From contig JAZAYU010000127.1 in the NCBI GenBank assembly GCA_038501625.1, positions 310,001-374,000 of the forward strand: a DNA stretch of 64,000 nucleotides, read 5' to 3'. The notes below the pieces were generated by a model. It saw only the letters and a list, made by a program, of their open reading frames with translations. It had not been told where the DNA came from and ran no database searches. The translations under genes were made by a program, and so were the position numbers. Position 1 is the stretch's first letter. Each line of letters begins with the position of its first letter. This document shows positions 23,698-34,459 of this stretch, piece after piece. This DNA is from Corbicula japonica (lineage: Eukaryota > Mollusca > Bivalvia > Venerida > Cyrenidae).

Positions 23698-23843
23698 GGC
23701 CCAAGATCATAAAACTAAGTTTTGAGATCAGTCTCAAATCTCAAGGATCTGATTGGCTGAAATGGCGACTGGTTGCCATTTCAGCCAATCAGATGCTTGA
23801 GATTTGAGGCTGATCTCCAGATTTAGGTTTATGATCTTGGGCA
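23698..23843. repeat. Family B palindrome
   Basis: Both ends read GGGC/CCAAGATCATAAAACT and complement. The arms contain AGTCTCAAATCTCAAGGATC and GATTGGCTGAAATGGCGAC, with a short TG spacer at the apex. One strand's right arm has minor changes (GGTTGCC, TGAGGCTG). Confidence 0.8.
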
Positions 23844-26795
23844 CAGGCTTTAATCTTGAGTTTCCCGTTTGTAAATTCATCGGATTGTCGAGATCTGAGA
23901 CTGGTTTCCTTTCCTATATGCCCTTTTGGAAGGACAGAAATTTTGTAATTTTTGGAATGAAGATTAAATGATTTGAAATAAACCTCTAAACTAGTTTTGT
24001 ATGTGCTTGTTTATCTGTCAAGGGTTTAAATTTCGCTGCATTTTCATTAGTCATAAACCGGCGTAACCTCCACTTTTTCTAACGTAAGGTTATATGCCCA
24101 TAAACTGATGAAATATTGTTGAACTGTGGTCTCCTTTGGAGTTATAGGAATTGAAATCATGTTCTTTTTTGGTTTTTATGCGAGTGTTAACACCCTCAAA
24201 CACACAATTAAACAATAAGTTTCTGTACATTTTATTCAGTTTATGCATTATGTGGCAGAGATTTTTTCAGTTGTTTTTCATTATTCGGAGGGTTAAAACT
24301 CGTAAAATACACTAAATCCCATCTAATCAGCAAACTATTTTAACCGGACAAATCGGCCTGTCCCAACATTTTATATACATGTATCAGTGAACCCTTTATA
24401 CCCGAAATCCCTGAATCTTGGTTGCTAGGACAAACCACAGACTTGAACAAAATCTGCGAAATATTTTATTAAAACAATATAATAACCCTCAGAAGATAAA
24501 TGTTTTGCGCAGTTTTTTTCCAAATTGCTTGGCTTGCCTTATTTTAATGAATGATTTTATTTTAGATCAACGTCTTGGTGCAACGCAAAAATGAATTTAT
24601 TTCGTTGCGTGAGTCATTAGAATTACATGTAAGACCACTCTGCACAATTACCGCTAAGATTTCCGACAAATCCGCAAAATGAAATGAAAAAAATGGTCTT
24701 CTAATTTTGCCATAATTCTATGATTGGTGGTTTTAAGAGACTTTTGATTTATTCAAAATTTGCTCTCGCCAGTTTCCTATCTTAAGTTTCCATCATAGAA
24801 ATACCAATTGCTGACTTTTTGGGGTATACTTTCGGAGTTCATGAATCAGAAGCAAAATATTGTTATTTATTATCATATAAGAACGCTTAAGTTTTTAAAT
24901 ATCGCAATATTTTATCGTTCTCCCCACCCTGGCATTTTAGGGGGTGATAGAATATTTTGTCTTAAGAGAATCGGGTGAAATGGTATTCGTTTTCCAATTT
25001 TCATTTTAGTATCGATACATTACAAGGACATGTATTTGTTTATAGCGAATTTTATAAGTTATTTGCATAAAATGCGAATACATGTTGATAGTTGCTTTAT
25101 ACCTTTATAAATATAATAATATATATGTATTTTTCAAGGTTGGATATATCGGATTCTTAAAGATTGCCGTTTTTAGACGTGCTTGCAGAAAATGACGTGA
25201 ACAGTGAGTATTGAGTGATCATTTATTTTTATTTAAAATCTTGAGTTGAACGACTGAACTTATGTAACTAATGTAAAAGAAGCTTTAGGTCAACGGTTCC
25301 CTCCATATTTTCACGCTTTACACATTTTAAGATAAACTCACCCCAACCTTCCCAAACAAGATCTGCATAAATCCTTATTTTCCCATGATTCCGCAGTGTA
25401 AGGTGGCAGTCGACATGGCAGTTTTACGGTCCCGACATGAAATATTCAAACAAACACTTCCCAATCAAGCGCTATGCTTTTATAATTCGATATTTAATGA
25501 ATAGTGCAATTTACGAGTCTTTTTTCTGCATTCCTTAGATTCCACTTCACAATTACCAATTGTTGTGTTGCACGTAATTGACAAACGTTGTTGTATCTGT
25601 GAAGGGAACTGTGTTCCTTATTACTACAATTATCAAAATTGTCATGTTCTAAAGAATTTTCATCGCCTGGGGATTGCAGAGATACACGATAAAATAATCT
25701 TACCTTGGTGCAATAACACTATAAAAATCATTTGAACAAGAATGTGTTAAACCGGTTTCGCATTGTGATTTCGATTATTAAGGCCTGTCCTTTGATTATA
25801 GGGCTTCGTACATCCCTGTTTGATCTCTGCGTCATTTAACTTAGAACATTTTCCAGGGCTTAATGCAGATATTTGTTGGATCTCAAATTTAACAGATTTA
25901 TTCAGGTCGTATTTTAAATATTTTAATTCATACATCTATAAACAAAATTGAAGATAATAACACCGTGCAGAGTAGTTACCCCACATTTTGACTTTATAAA
26001 AGGAAAATTACAAATTATTGCTCGATTTTTTTACAAAATTTTGAATTAAATGGAGATTTCTTTTGGTTAAGAAGAAGAAACTGCGTATAAAGCTCATTTA
26101 TATTTTGGAAGTGTCGTGAAAGGGTCTTCGATCTTGGCTCTAAGTCCAACAGGAATAAAACATGTAAACTATTTTTGAACTATGTCCAAAAACTGTTCAA
26201 TTCGTAATATCAAGTCGTTGCTTTTGGTCTTGCAAGGGTTTTATAGTATGTATCTAAGAAATAAGCTTGTTTTCAAGTTGGAAATTTAGAAAATGCAGAA
26301 AATGTCCAGACACCAGATTCTCAATTTACAGTCAATTTCATTTTCCATTATGGTAATATATCCATTAAACGGTGATTCCTAATTTGAAAATAAGATCTAG
26401 ACTGCAAACAAATTGTATTCAATCAGACGTGTTTTGTAAGCGCAAACAATTTCTGGATTTCAAAGTGTGTAATCTAATTCTCCCACAGACAGTCATTAAG
26501 TTCTTCTTTGCTTGACTGGGTATCACCAGTCTGTAAAAGAAACATAATAAACACAATATGTTGTTGAAACAACATTATAAATACTGGGTTTGCAAGATTT
26601 TTAGAAAGGGAGTTCGCATGCTTACCCAGTTTGTGAACCTCGAAACTTTCCAAATTAAATTATTGGAAAATAAAATTTTATACAAAGTCATTTAATAAAA
26701 ATACTGAAATTTTCTAGTACCACTATCTGCAAATTACATGTTGCAGCTGGCATTTGTGTGGAGTATAAAACTGTCATTCCGTTAGATGAGATGAA
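23844..26795. other. Intergenic; one short recurrent motif
   Basis: AT-rich DNA without a recognisable gene. A 36-base motif at 25508-25543 recurs at 28682 and 46111 (described separately). Inverted repeats were not noticed. Confidence 0.45.
25508..25543 (+). promoter_or_regulatory. Recurrent 36-bp motif, copy 1
   Basis: AATTTACGAGTC, a pyrimidine tract, then GCATTCCTTAGATTCC. The same order of blocks occurs at 28682-28717 (+) and 46111-46147 (-) in otherwise unrelated surroundings. TTTACGAG resembles posterior Hox/Cdx binding sites, which is inference only. It could also be a relic of a dispersed repeat. Confidence 0.4.
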
Positions 26796-26904
26796 ATGGT
26801 ATTTTATTTCCCTAATGATACATGTAACACATGCATGACAATGCTATCGGATAACAAAAGAAAGACTCTTTGGTGCAATCAAGTCTGTGTACATTTATCG
26901 TCTG

Positions 26905-27060
26905 TTTGTTGTTTTTTTTCGTTAATTGTTTGTTTACAACAAACATACTCTCTTTTCCTCTCTTCTTTTTCGCTGCGTGGGAGGCTGTGTTGTGTGAGTA
27001 TGGCGATTCCTGGTATGCGTATTTCACTTTTTGTATTGTTAAAATTGACACAGGCATAGT
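26905..27060 (+). repeat. Family A repeat, 3' portion
   Basis: CGTTAATTGTTTG, CTCTCTTTTCCTCTCTTC, GGGAGGCTGTG, then GGCGATTCCTGGTATGCGTA and TTTCACTTTTT follow the order seen in the full copy at 51126-51640. Overlapping open frames of up to 154 codons here are repeat-derived. Confidence 0.7.
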
Positions 27061-27090
27061 TCAAATATTCCCGCAATCATTTGCCCAATG

Positions 27091-27180
27091 CTATAAAACT
27101 GAGCATGGAAACCAGTCGCCATTTCAGCCAATCAGATACTTGAGATTTGAGACTGGTTTCCAAACTCAGTTTTATAACCT
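27091..27180. repeat. Family B palindrome, short version
   Basis: TATAAAACTGAGCATGGAAA followed by CCAGTCGCCATTTCAGCC and a TTGAGATTTGAGACTGGTTT arm ending CTCAGTTTTATAACC. The left arm is shortened, missing the AATCTCAAGC part. Confidence 0.75.
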
Positions 27181-27620
27181 TCAGCCATTATTTTGTTTCC
27201 TGCTTGGTGGCATGACTGAAGTTAAAGACTATAGATTTGACCTACTTGACAATTTTTCACGCACAGTTCGGCAGCTTGACATTAATCAAATTCCCCGCAG
27301 TCACAATAATTTTGTTTTCTGCTTGGCAATATGATACAGGTTAAATTTCTCGGCCAACATGTTCTTCTTTATTTCTCAACATAGGTCAGATTTTATCGCT
27401 GACATTATTTTGTTTCCATCTTGGCAACTTGACGTGTCAAATTTCATTCAGACGTTCATTTCTTTGATGTTTGATAGCTTGTGAAATGCCTGTTAAGTCG
27501 GCAAATTAATTAACAAAAACTATTGTAAGATACTTCATACTGTTATATTTGTATATACGGGCAAAACCGCAGAGCAATATTTCGCAAAAAATACTGGAAC
27601 ATGGAAATGTCAAATGTTAC

Positions 27621-28008
27621 CTGCCCCCCCCCCCCCCCCCGGACATTTTTTGGTGGTTTTCAGTTCAAGCAATAAATCAATCATTGCAAAGTGTTTCTAT
27701 GAAAATAATGAACGCAGACTGGTTACATAGAACAGATGCATATGCTACATATTTCGACTGCAGAGGTATTCAAGGATTGCTTCAAAAGTTTCTATGGAAA
27801 TAATGATAACAGACCGGTTACATACATGTAGAACAGTTGCATTTGCTACCTATTTCGACTGCAGGGGTATCCAAGGATTGCTTCAAGAATTTCTATGGAA
27901 GTCATTGATAGCAGACCGGTAAAAATAGGAGATACTTTAATTGATATGAACTATGTTTAACTTGTACACTTTCATTTGCTACTTTTGTTGACTGCAGAGG
28001 TATCCAAA
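27621..28008 (+). repeat. Poly-C tract and ~100-130-bp tandem repeat, 3 units
   Basis: A C-run of about 18-20 bases starts near 27622. Units then begin at about 27682, 27776 and 27876 with ATTGC-AAGTTTCTATGGAAAT-like sequence and end TTTCGACTGCAGAGGTATCC. They vary in length because of internal insertions. No coding content. Confidence 0.65.
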
Positions 28009-29180
28009 GATTGTTGAACAATGGCTATTGCTACGAATAAAAGCGGCAACTGAACGGCCAACTATTCGATTCGTTGACTGAACTGCGCAGGACAACATCA
28101 GCTATTGTAAAGAAATATGACTGTTCGTGGTATGAAGACATTTTCAGGCAGTGGGTTCATAGGCATCGTCGTTGCATAGGAAAAAACAGAGCGTAGTTCG
28201 AGAAACTTTAAACGTCCAGAAGTTTTAACGTCGATGACGTCGTGATTTTAAGATTAGCGTGCGCTGTAGGCGCGTTGTAGTATTATATTTTCTGTTCATG
28301 TTCAGGTCACATTTTGTTTTTCTGTTTGATATTATATTTATTGTAAAACAGAAGAATTCTTCTTTTTAATGGTATATGTTCCATTTATATTAAATAAAAT
28401 GTGTTGACACTGTAAACAAATTCCGGGTTATTTTGGATCATCCCTCGTATTTTGTGACTGTTAAGCTAAATCAAAAACACTTAAAAGCAGACTAAGAACT
28501 TTTCAAAAATAAAGCAGACACATTTTAGAAGATGAGTCACTGACTCAAAAAATCTCCATTTAACAACTTTTAACCACTTTCATTTCCTAGGCGAGAAAAT
28601 ATCAAATATTACGACCAAGATTATTCACGGCATATCCAGTTTTTCGGAATTTAATACTCTGGACGATTTAATGATTCATGAAATTTACGAGTCCCCTTTT
28701 TGCATTCGCCAGATTCCTCGATACTTGTAAAACACAAAATGATTGTATTGAGTAATTAACAGATATTTGCGTAATATCGGGAAAGCTATTGCCGTTAATA
28801 ACTAGTGATAATAAATATTCTAATTTATGGAGATGTTCTGGGAATTTCATGTATTTGGATGTTTAAGCAAGAGATGCATGCTATATTAATTTATCCCTTG
28901 GTGATTGCGTACATGGGTCATCCTTTTGTGTTGCCTTTTCTCTGAAATAGCTGCATATTTATGAAACAGCTGCTTCATTTACATACAAAAGGTGATTCAT
29001 GAACATTTAAGAGTAATTCCCATCTGAATATAAAACAAGTGCGGGCATTCCAAATAACTTGTCGTTAAAGAAATGCAATGTTTTATTTACTAGTTTAAAT
29101 GATTCTGCTATTCTATTATAAAGGAATGAAATTTATGTTTCTATTTTACAGACGTTCATCAGTAAAAGCAATATAAATAA
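28009..29180. other. Non-repetitive stretch with poly(A)-like signal; no gene seen
   Basis: 28020-28290 is less AT-rich than its surroundings (GATGACGTCGTG, GCGTGCGCTGTAGGCGCG) and AATAAA follows at 28393-28398, so a non-coding transcript 3' end is conceivable, but all frames are interrupted. The recurrent motif copy at 28682 lies here. Confidence 0.3.
28682..28717 (+). promoter_or_regulatory. Recurrent 36-bp motif, copy 2
   Basis: AATTTACGAGTCCCCTTTTT then GCATTCGCCAGATTCC, closely matching 25508-25543 and the minus strand of 46111-46147. Similarity to copy 1 extends a little upstream (CGATTTAATGA against CGATATTTAATGA). Confidence 0.4.
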
Positions 29181-29531
29181 TGTAAACTTCAGTGCTTGCC
29201 AGATGTTGTATATATCGTACTTAAGAAGATCATAACTGATATGTAAACTTCAGTGCTTGCCAGATGTTGCATATATCGTACTTAAGAAGATCATAACTGA
29301 TATGTAAACTTCAGTGCTTGCCAGATGTTGCATATATCGTACTTAAGAAGATCATAACTGATATGTAAACTTCAGTGCTTGCCAGATGTTGCATATATCG
29401 TACTTAAGAAGATCATAACTGATATGTAAACTTCAGTGCTTGCCAGATGTTGCATATATCGTACTTAAGAAGATCATAACTGATATGTAAACTTCAGTGC
29501 TTGTCAGATGTTGTATATATCGTACTTAAAA
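29181..29531 (+). repeat. 61-bp tandem repeat, ~6 units
   Basis: Units start at 29181, 29242, 29303, 29364, 29425 and 29486 with TGTAAACTTCAGTGCTTGCC and run TTGCATATATCGTACTTAAG to CATAACTGATA. Inner units are identical; the first and last carry TTGTATATAT. There are no spacers, so it is not a CRISPR. Confidence 0.95.
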
Positions 29532-30113
29532 AGATTAAAATGAGGTCTTATTTAAATTCCTGAATATCACGTTCATTTTACTTTTGGTTTCAGAATCTTT
29601 AAGATTTATTTAAGAAGCAGACGTTATTGCGTACTTTTCTGAGTTGTACGTTATAAACTGATATGTAATTTCCGTATATCTTTCTTTGTTTGAACAACTC
29701 TTATTTCGAATACTGCTAGTTTAATGCAATATTAACTGAATCCAATGTTAAGAGCAATTGATAGATCTCTTAACTTTTGGGATGTATGGCATGATTTTTA
29801 TAGTGTTCGAATTGAATAGTTTTGTAATTTCCAGGCATTGGTGTTTTCCAATTTGGAATGTTTGAAGATCAAGATAAACTTATTTGGAATGGCAGACTGT
29901 ACATAAATGTCTGCAATCAGACGTTCAACGGATAAAAAAATCAATTTCTGACCAGGTGTTCTCTTTTACGCTAAATAATTTTATTTAGTTTTGGGATTCT
30001 CGTTGATAGCAAGACATCAGTCTGTAAAAGTGATGTTGCACATCGAACATTTCTTTATCAAACATTCCGTGTTTAAGCAAAAACGTATGTAAAGTCAGAA
30101 TCAAACTGTTTTT
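29532..30113. other. Intergenic, no gene seen
   Basis: Ordinary AT-rich spacer before the palindrome cluster. Confidence 0.45.
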
Positions 30114-30122
30114 CTTGCATAC

Positions 30123-30303
30123 TGGATTATAAGTATCTTGCATGAGTGTGAGGTGAAGATAGAAAAATCTGTCACCGAGGGCGAACTGTTTTTGCGGGAA
30201 CGAGGCTCTGCCGAGTTCCCGCCAAAACAGTTCACCCGAGGTGACAGATTTTTCCATCTTTACCGAATGTCTCGTGCAAGATACTTTTTCTTGCATACCT
30301 TTT
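30123..30303. repeat. Foldback repeat, outer left copy
   Basis: AAAAATCTGTCACC and its complement GGTGACAGATTTTT bracket a GCGGGAAC / GTTCCCGC stem with a 13-base apex GAGGCTCTGCCGA at 30202-30214. The outer ends (AAGTATCTTGCA on each side) also pair. An inverted copy lies at 30997-31178. Open frames through it are palindrome-derived. Confidence 0.85.
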
Positions 30304-30767
30304 ACTGTTCATAACATTTGTGTACATTTATACAAACTAAATTTTGTTTCTTTACGCTGAAATATTGACGTTAATGCAAACCTTATTTTTAAATGACGTC
30401 ACTAACTTGAATATATTACGTCAGATACTTGAAGACTTGACGTCACTCATGTAGCACGCGAACGTTATCTTTTCCCTAGGGAAAAGATAAGATTTTCTTT
30501 CCCCGGTAATTCACGCGGAAATACTTATCCAGTATGCAAGAAAAGTATTTCCGCGTGATTTACCGGGGAAAGAAAATCTTATCTTTTCCCTAGGGAAAAG
30601 ATAACGTTCGCGTGCTACAAGAGTGACGTCACTTCTTCAAGTATCTGACGTAATATATTCGAGATAGTGACGTCATTTAGAAAATATGGGTTTGCTTTAA
30701 CGTCAATAGTTCAGCTTAAGGAAACACATTTAGTTTGAATAAATGTACACAAATGTTATGAACAGTA
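30303..30767. mobile_element. 465-bp foldback element with four CRE-like sites
   Basis: The ends TACTGTTCATAACATTTGTG and complement pair. The central arms 30451-30526 and 30543-30618 are 76 bases with one mismatch, separated by about 16 bases. Each arm contains TATCTTTTCCCTAGGG within a 24-base perfect palindrome. Perfect TGACGTCA octamers lie at 30394, 30438, 30624 and 30668, two per arm. No coding capacity is seen. Confidence 0.85.
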
Positions 30768-30996
30768 TACTGGTCATTATTATTGTCGCGTCATCATTTG
30801 TCTCGCGGTATTTGCGTTGCGCCTACCGATATGGATGCATTCTATTGTTTTTGGATATTCCATGGTCATTTTAAGAATTAAATAACAGGAAAAGGTTGGA
30901 ATAGGAGAAATAAATCAAAATTTAACAGGTTAGTTTCTTTTCGTCTTTACTTCATTGTGATAACTGTTAAGTAACGCGAACCAACAGATGACCAGT

Positions 30997-31178
30997 ATAA
31001 AAGGTATGCAAGAAAAAGTATCTTGCACGATTCATTCGGTAAAGATAGAAAAATCTGTCACCTCGGGTGAACTGTTTTGGCGGGAACTCGGCAGAGCCTC
31101 GTTCCCGCAAAACAGTTCCCCCTCGGTGACAGATTTTTCCATCTTCACCTCACACTCATGCATGATACTTATAATCTT
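30997..31178. repeat. Foldback repeat, outer right (inverted) copy
   Basis: Reverse-complement copy of 30123-30303, with the apex as TCGGCAGAGCCTC. Together the two copies and the element between them make a palindromic structure over about 1.05 kb, asymmetric only at 30768-30996. Confidence 0.85.
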
Positions 31179-31254
31179 CATGTTATCTTCATGTTATCCA
31201 TTTAAAAAGAATGTGACTATGATCACGAGTGCTTATTTTGTTGTATGGTTGTAT

Positions 31255-31320
31255 GCTTTTGCATGCAAAGTCATCGAGGTGGTGGGTAGGTTGGACTAAA
31301 TTCACAGAGACAATTTTTTC
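31255..31320 (+). repeat. Family A fragment
   Basis: GCTTTTGCATGCAAAGTCAT, GGTGGGTAGGTTGGA and CACAGAGACAATTT match the middle of family A (51309-51370). It is short and diverged. Confidence 0.5.
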
Positions 31321-32764
31321 ATGTTTATTTATAATGTTCGTGTAAGAACCTGACAGTACACGTGTAACACTTGTGATCCCTAAAACATAAGTTAAACCCT
31401 GGTGGTAAAGAGTTTCTTTAGAGAGACGATTAAAATGGCGGTAACCTCAAAAGTTCTCCTTTTTATTTTCTTTACTCCCAACTTTATGGCTGTTTTGGGA
31501 GTCTGTTCCTTTCTTAAAAAGGGTCTTCCGAATATGCATATTGATCTTTTATCAGAAAGCTTATACCAAAAAAAAAATTACCTCGTACACATAAAGTCCG
31601 TATTCGGTTTAAACCAAACAAAATGTCGAACTCTTAATCGATTAAAGAAACTATTATTTACCATTTCATTTTATTGTGGACACCCATCATTAGAACACGT
31701 TGTTTAACGTTGTCAATTTCGTCTCCTGTTTGGTGCATTTTGCTCTCTTTTTGTTGGTTTTTGTTTGGGGTACCTTGAGGTGTAAGAATTTCTTTACGTA
31801 AAAATTCATCGAACTTAATCATTGTACTTAAAATGTTTTTATTTGAAGAGTAACATAATTGTTTTCTCTGAATATGTTGTTTTCTAGTCATCACAGCAAA
31901 AGAATGCGAAAACTAATATAGTGAATAAGACATATTAGGAAATGCAGGTTAATTAACACAGTATTTATATACATGTTTAAAGTTATACATGTACATTTCG
32001 TACGCAATAATTAGAAAATATGAATGAATTCTTTAAGTCTACTTATTGGGGGCACTTTAGTTAAATGTTTGACGGAAAAACTTCACATCAAAAGAAAAGC
32101 AACACTTTAAGCAATTTTTGCACGTACCGAATAACGAGAAATTTGAAATCTCAGGAAGCACATGGTTTTGTGCACTCAACCACTTGAACGATGCATTTGT
32201 GAAAAGCAAGTGAAACCGTAAATGTAATCATAAATAATGAGATAATCACTTATATGATTCAATGAACTACAATTATATCATTTCATGCCAAATGCTTTTT
32301 GTTAGAAAAGTCGTAAACATATGCAATAGCTAAAGATGTTATTTTGGATATTAGGCAGAGATGCGTGCTCGGAACAGCCTTTATAGCAATGTTTAGCGTA
32401 GATTTTAAATTCGCGCACTCATCCGCAGGTAAGATTAACTCTAAGCGAAATAAAATGATACCATATTAATAACAGCGCTTGTTTTTTTTATTTCCCCAGG
32501 GCATAACCGTATAATTGTAATTGCTATTCCCGTAAGATTTCTTTGTGGTATCTTATATTGATTTTTCTTTTAGTCATTTGTTTTTCCTGGCATATTTAGC
32601 GATGTATAATTGCCGAAATATTAAAACAAAAATACTGAAGGATTAGTATTACCAAATATTTAGCGTTCTCAACAACCTTCAAATGACAACATTAAACAAC
32701 CATGAAATATTGCTTAAAGTCGCCACACGGCATGATATTGAAAAGGAACATCTAATTTACCTTT
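31321..32764. other. Intergenic, no gene seen
   Basis: AT-rich with scattered short open frames. One 101-codon frame (31402-31707) has a composition dictated by AT content and no recognisable domain, so it is not called. Confidence 0.45.
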
Positions 32765-32910
32765 ATCTCTTTTTCGTTAATTGTTTGTGGTGTCTTATTT
32801 AAAATTGATATTCTTATAAAACGCATGGTCTAGTTTCCTCTCTACTTTTCGCTCCGTAGGACTGTTTTCAGGGTTTGGCAATTCCTGATATGCATATTTC
32901 ACTTTTCAAC
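32765..32910 (+). repeat. Family A repeat, 3' portion
   Basis: TTTTTCGTTAATTGTTTGTG, GTTTCCTCTCTACTTTTCGC, GGCAATTCCTGATATGCATA and TTTCACTTTT are in the family A order. Confidence 0.7.
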
Positions 32911-33252
32911 CTCACCAAAGTTAAACTAACATATACGGTATAACAAAAAGTAATATTACAAACTTCAAGGTTCTTAGGTTCACAATAAACAAATAACACA
33001 AGTATACGCAATAAGTATTGCCGCCATCTTGCTGAAATCGAAATCCACTTAGGAATAAAACAGTAAAATAGTCATAAAAAGCACAAGCGCACTGAGTGGA
33101 AACATATGCAATGTAATGTATACGCACTCTGATAATCTGATAAATTATGAATTTATCTAAGAGCTGGTAATAATAGATGAAAGCGAAACTCTGAAAATTG
33201 AACAGTTCAGTTGTCTTTACTTTCCACTGCTGTTTTCCCTTTCCGCATATTA

Positions 33253-33290
33253 GTTGTGTGTGTGTGTGTGTGCGTGCGTGCGTGTGTGTG

Positions 33291-33322
<32 letters not shown>

Positions 33323-33341
33323 TGCGTACGTGTGTGTGTGA
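33253..33341. repeat. (TG)n / (TGCG)n microsatellite
   Basis: About 90 bases of TG and CGTG repeats. The overlapping open frame is a repeat artefact. Confidence 0.95.
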
Positions 33342-33519
33342 GCAGAGGCTTTATTTTCTGAGTACAGCTATTCATAGTATGCATGTTTTATTTTTGTAAT
33401 GTAAAACATGAAATTTGGTACAAGCATGTAAATGTTCAATTAAAATATTGGGTGGATAGATTGTCATACATGTCCTAAAATAAGAAAAAAAGTTTCATGT
33501 TTATTTTTAAGACTAGTGT

Positions 33520-33658
33520 TTTCCCCGTCGTATTTGTACTGTTTCGTGTTTTGTTTCACCATTGTATAAGTACTGTTTCATGTCTTACCCCTCATTTTTT
33601 TTACTGTTTCATTTCCCCCCTGGTATTAGTACTGTTTCATGTTTTCTCCCTCATTTTT
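33520..33658 (+). repeat. ~30-bp minisatellite, left part
   Basis: GTACTGTTTCATG-T(n)CCCC-TCGTATT-like units of 27-34 bases start near 33537, 33570, 33602 and 33629. The array is interrupted at 33659 by a 3-kb element and resumes at 36631. Confidence 0.75.
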
Positions 33659-33998
33659 ATGCCCCCGAAGGGAGGCATATAGTAATCGCACCGTCCGTCA
33701 GTCCGTCCGAAATAATCTTGTCCTCGCTTCTCCTCCGAAACCGCTTGAGGGATTTCTTTGAAACTTCACAGGAGTGTTTGTCACTAAGCCTAGTTGTGCA
33801 TATCGTCGGGAATTTCTGCTCGGATTATTTTTGGCTGAGTTATGGGCCTTTTGAGCAAAATCTTGTCCTCGCTTCTTCTCAGAAAGTGCTTGAGGGATTT
33901 CCTTCAAACTTCAAAGGAGTGTTTGTCACCAAGCCTAGTTGTGCATATCATCAGGAATTTCTGGTCGGATTATTTTTGGTCGAGTTTTGGGCTTTTTC

Positions 33999-34457
33999 AC
34001 CTAACCCTAACTCTAACCCTAAACCCTAACCCTAACCCTAACCCCTAACCCTAACCCTAACCCCTAACCCTAACCCTAACCCTAATCCTAACCCTAATCC
34101 TAACCCTAAGAGTTTTAACCCTAACCCTAAGGACTTCACATGATTGTTTGTCACCAGGCATAGTTGTGCATATCATCAGGAATATCTGGTTGGATTATTT
34201 TTGGTCGAGTTTTGGGCTTTTTCACCTAACCCTAACCCTAAACCCTAGCCCTAACCCTAACCCTAAACCCTACCCTAACCCTTAGGACTTCACAGGAGTG
34301 TTTGTCACCAAGCATAGTTGTGCATATCATCAGGAATTTCTGGTCGGATTATTTTTGGTCGAGTTATGGGCTTTTTCACCTAACCCTAACCCTAAACCCT
34401 AACCCTATTCTTAACCCTAAGTCTTTAACTAACCCTAACACTAAACCCAAACCCTTA
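33999..34457. repeat. Interstitial telomeric repeats (CCCTAA)n, three blocks
   Basis: CCCTAA-type arrays at about 33999-34130, 34225-34284 and 34379-34457 alternate with a ~95-base unit (GACTTCACAGGAGTGTTTGT ... GGGCTTTTTCAC). CCCTAA is the common metazoan telomere repeat. Copies are imperfect (CCCTAAACCC, CCTAATCC), as expected for old internal arrays. Open frames here are repeat artefacts. Confidence 0.85.
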
Positions 34458-34459
34458 CT

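Noticed and set aside
26870..27334. 154-codon + strand open frame, among the longest in the window
   Set aside because: It runs through family A and family B repeat sequence, and overlapping frames of similar length occur on both strands. Composition is Phe/Cys-rich as dictated by T-rich DNA.
29181..29531. CRISPR-like regular repeats
   Set aside because: Units are contiguous without unique spacers, and the genome is animal.
31402..31707. 101-codon + strand frame
   Set aside because: No domain, no splice or promoter context, and its composition follows local AT bias.
33211..33399. Val/Cys-rich open frame
   Set aside because: It translates the TG/CGTG microsatellite.
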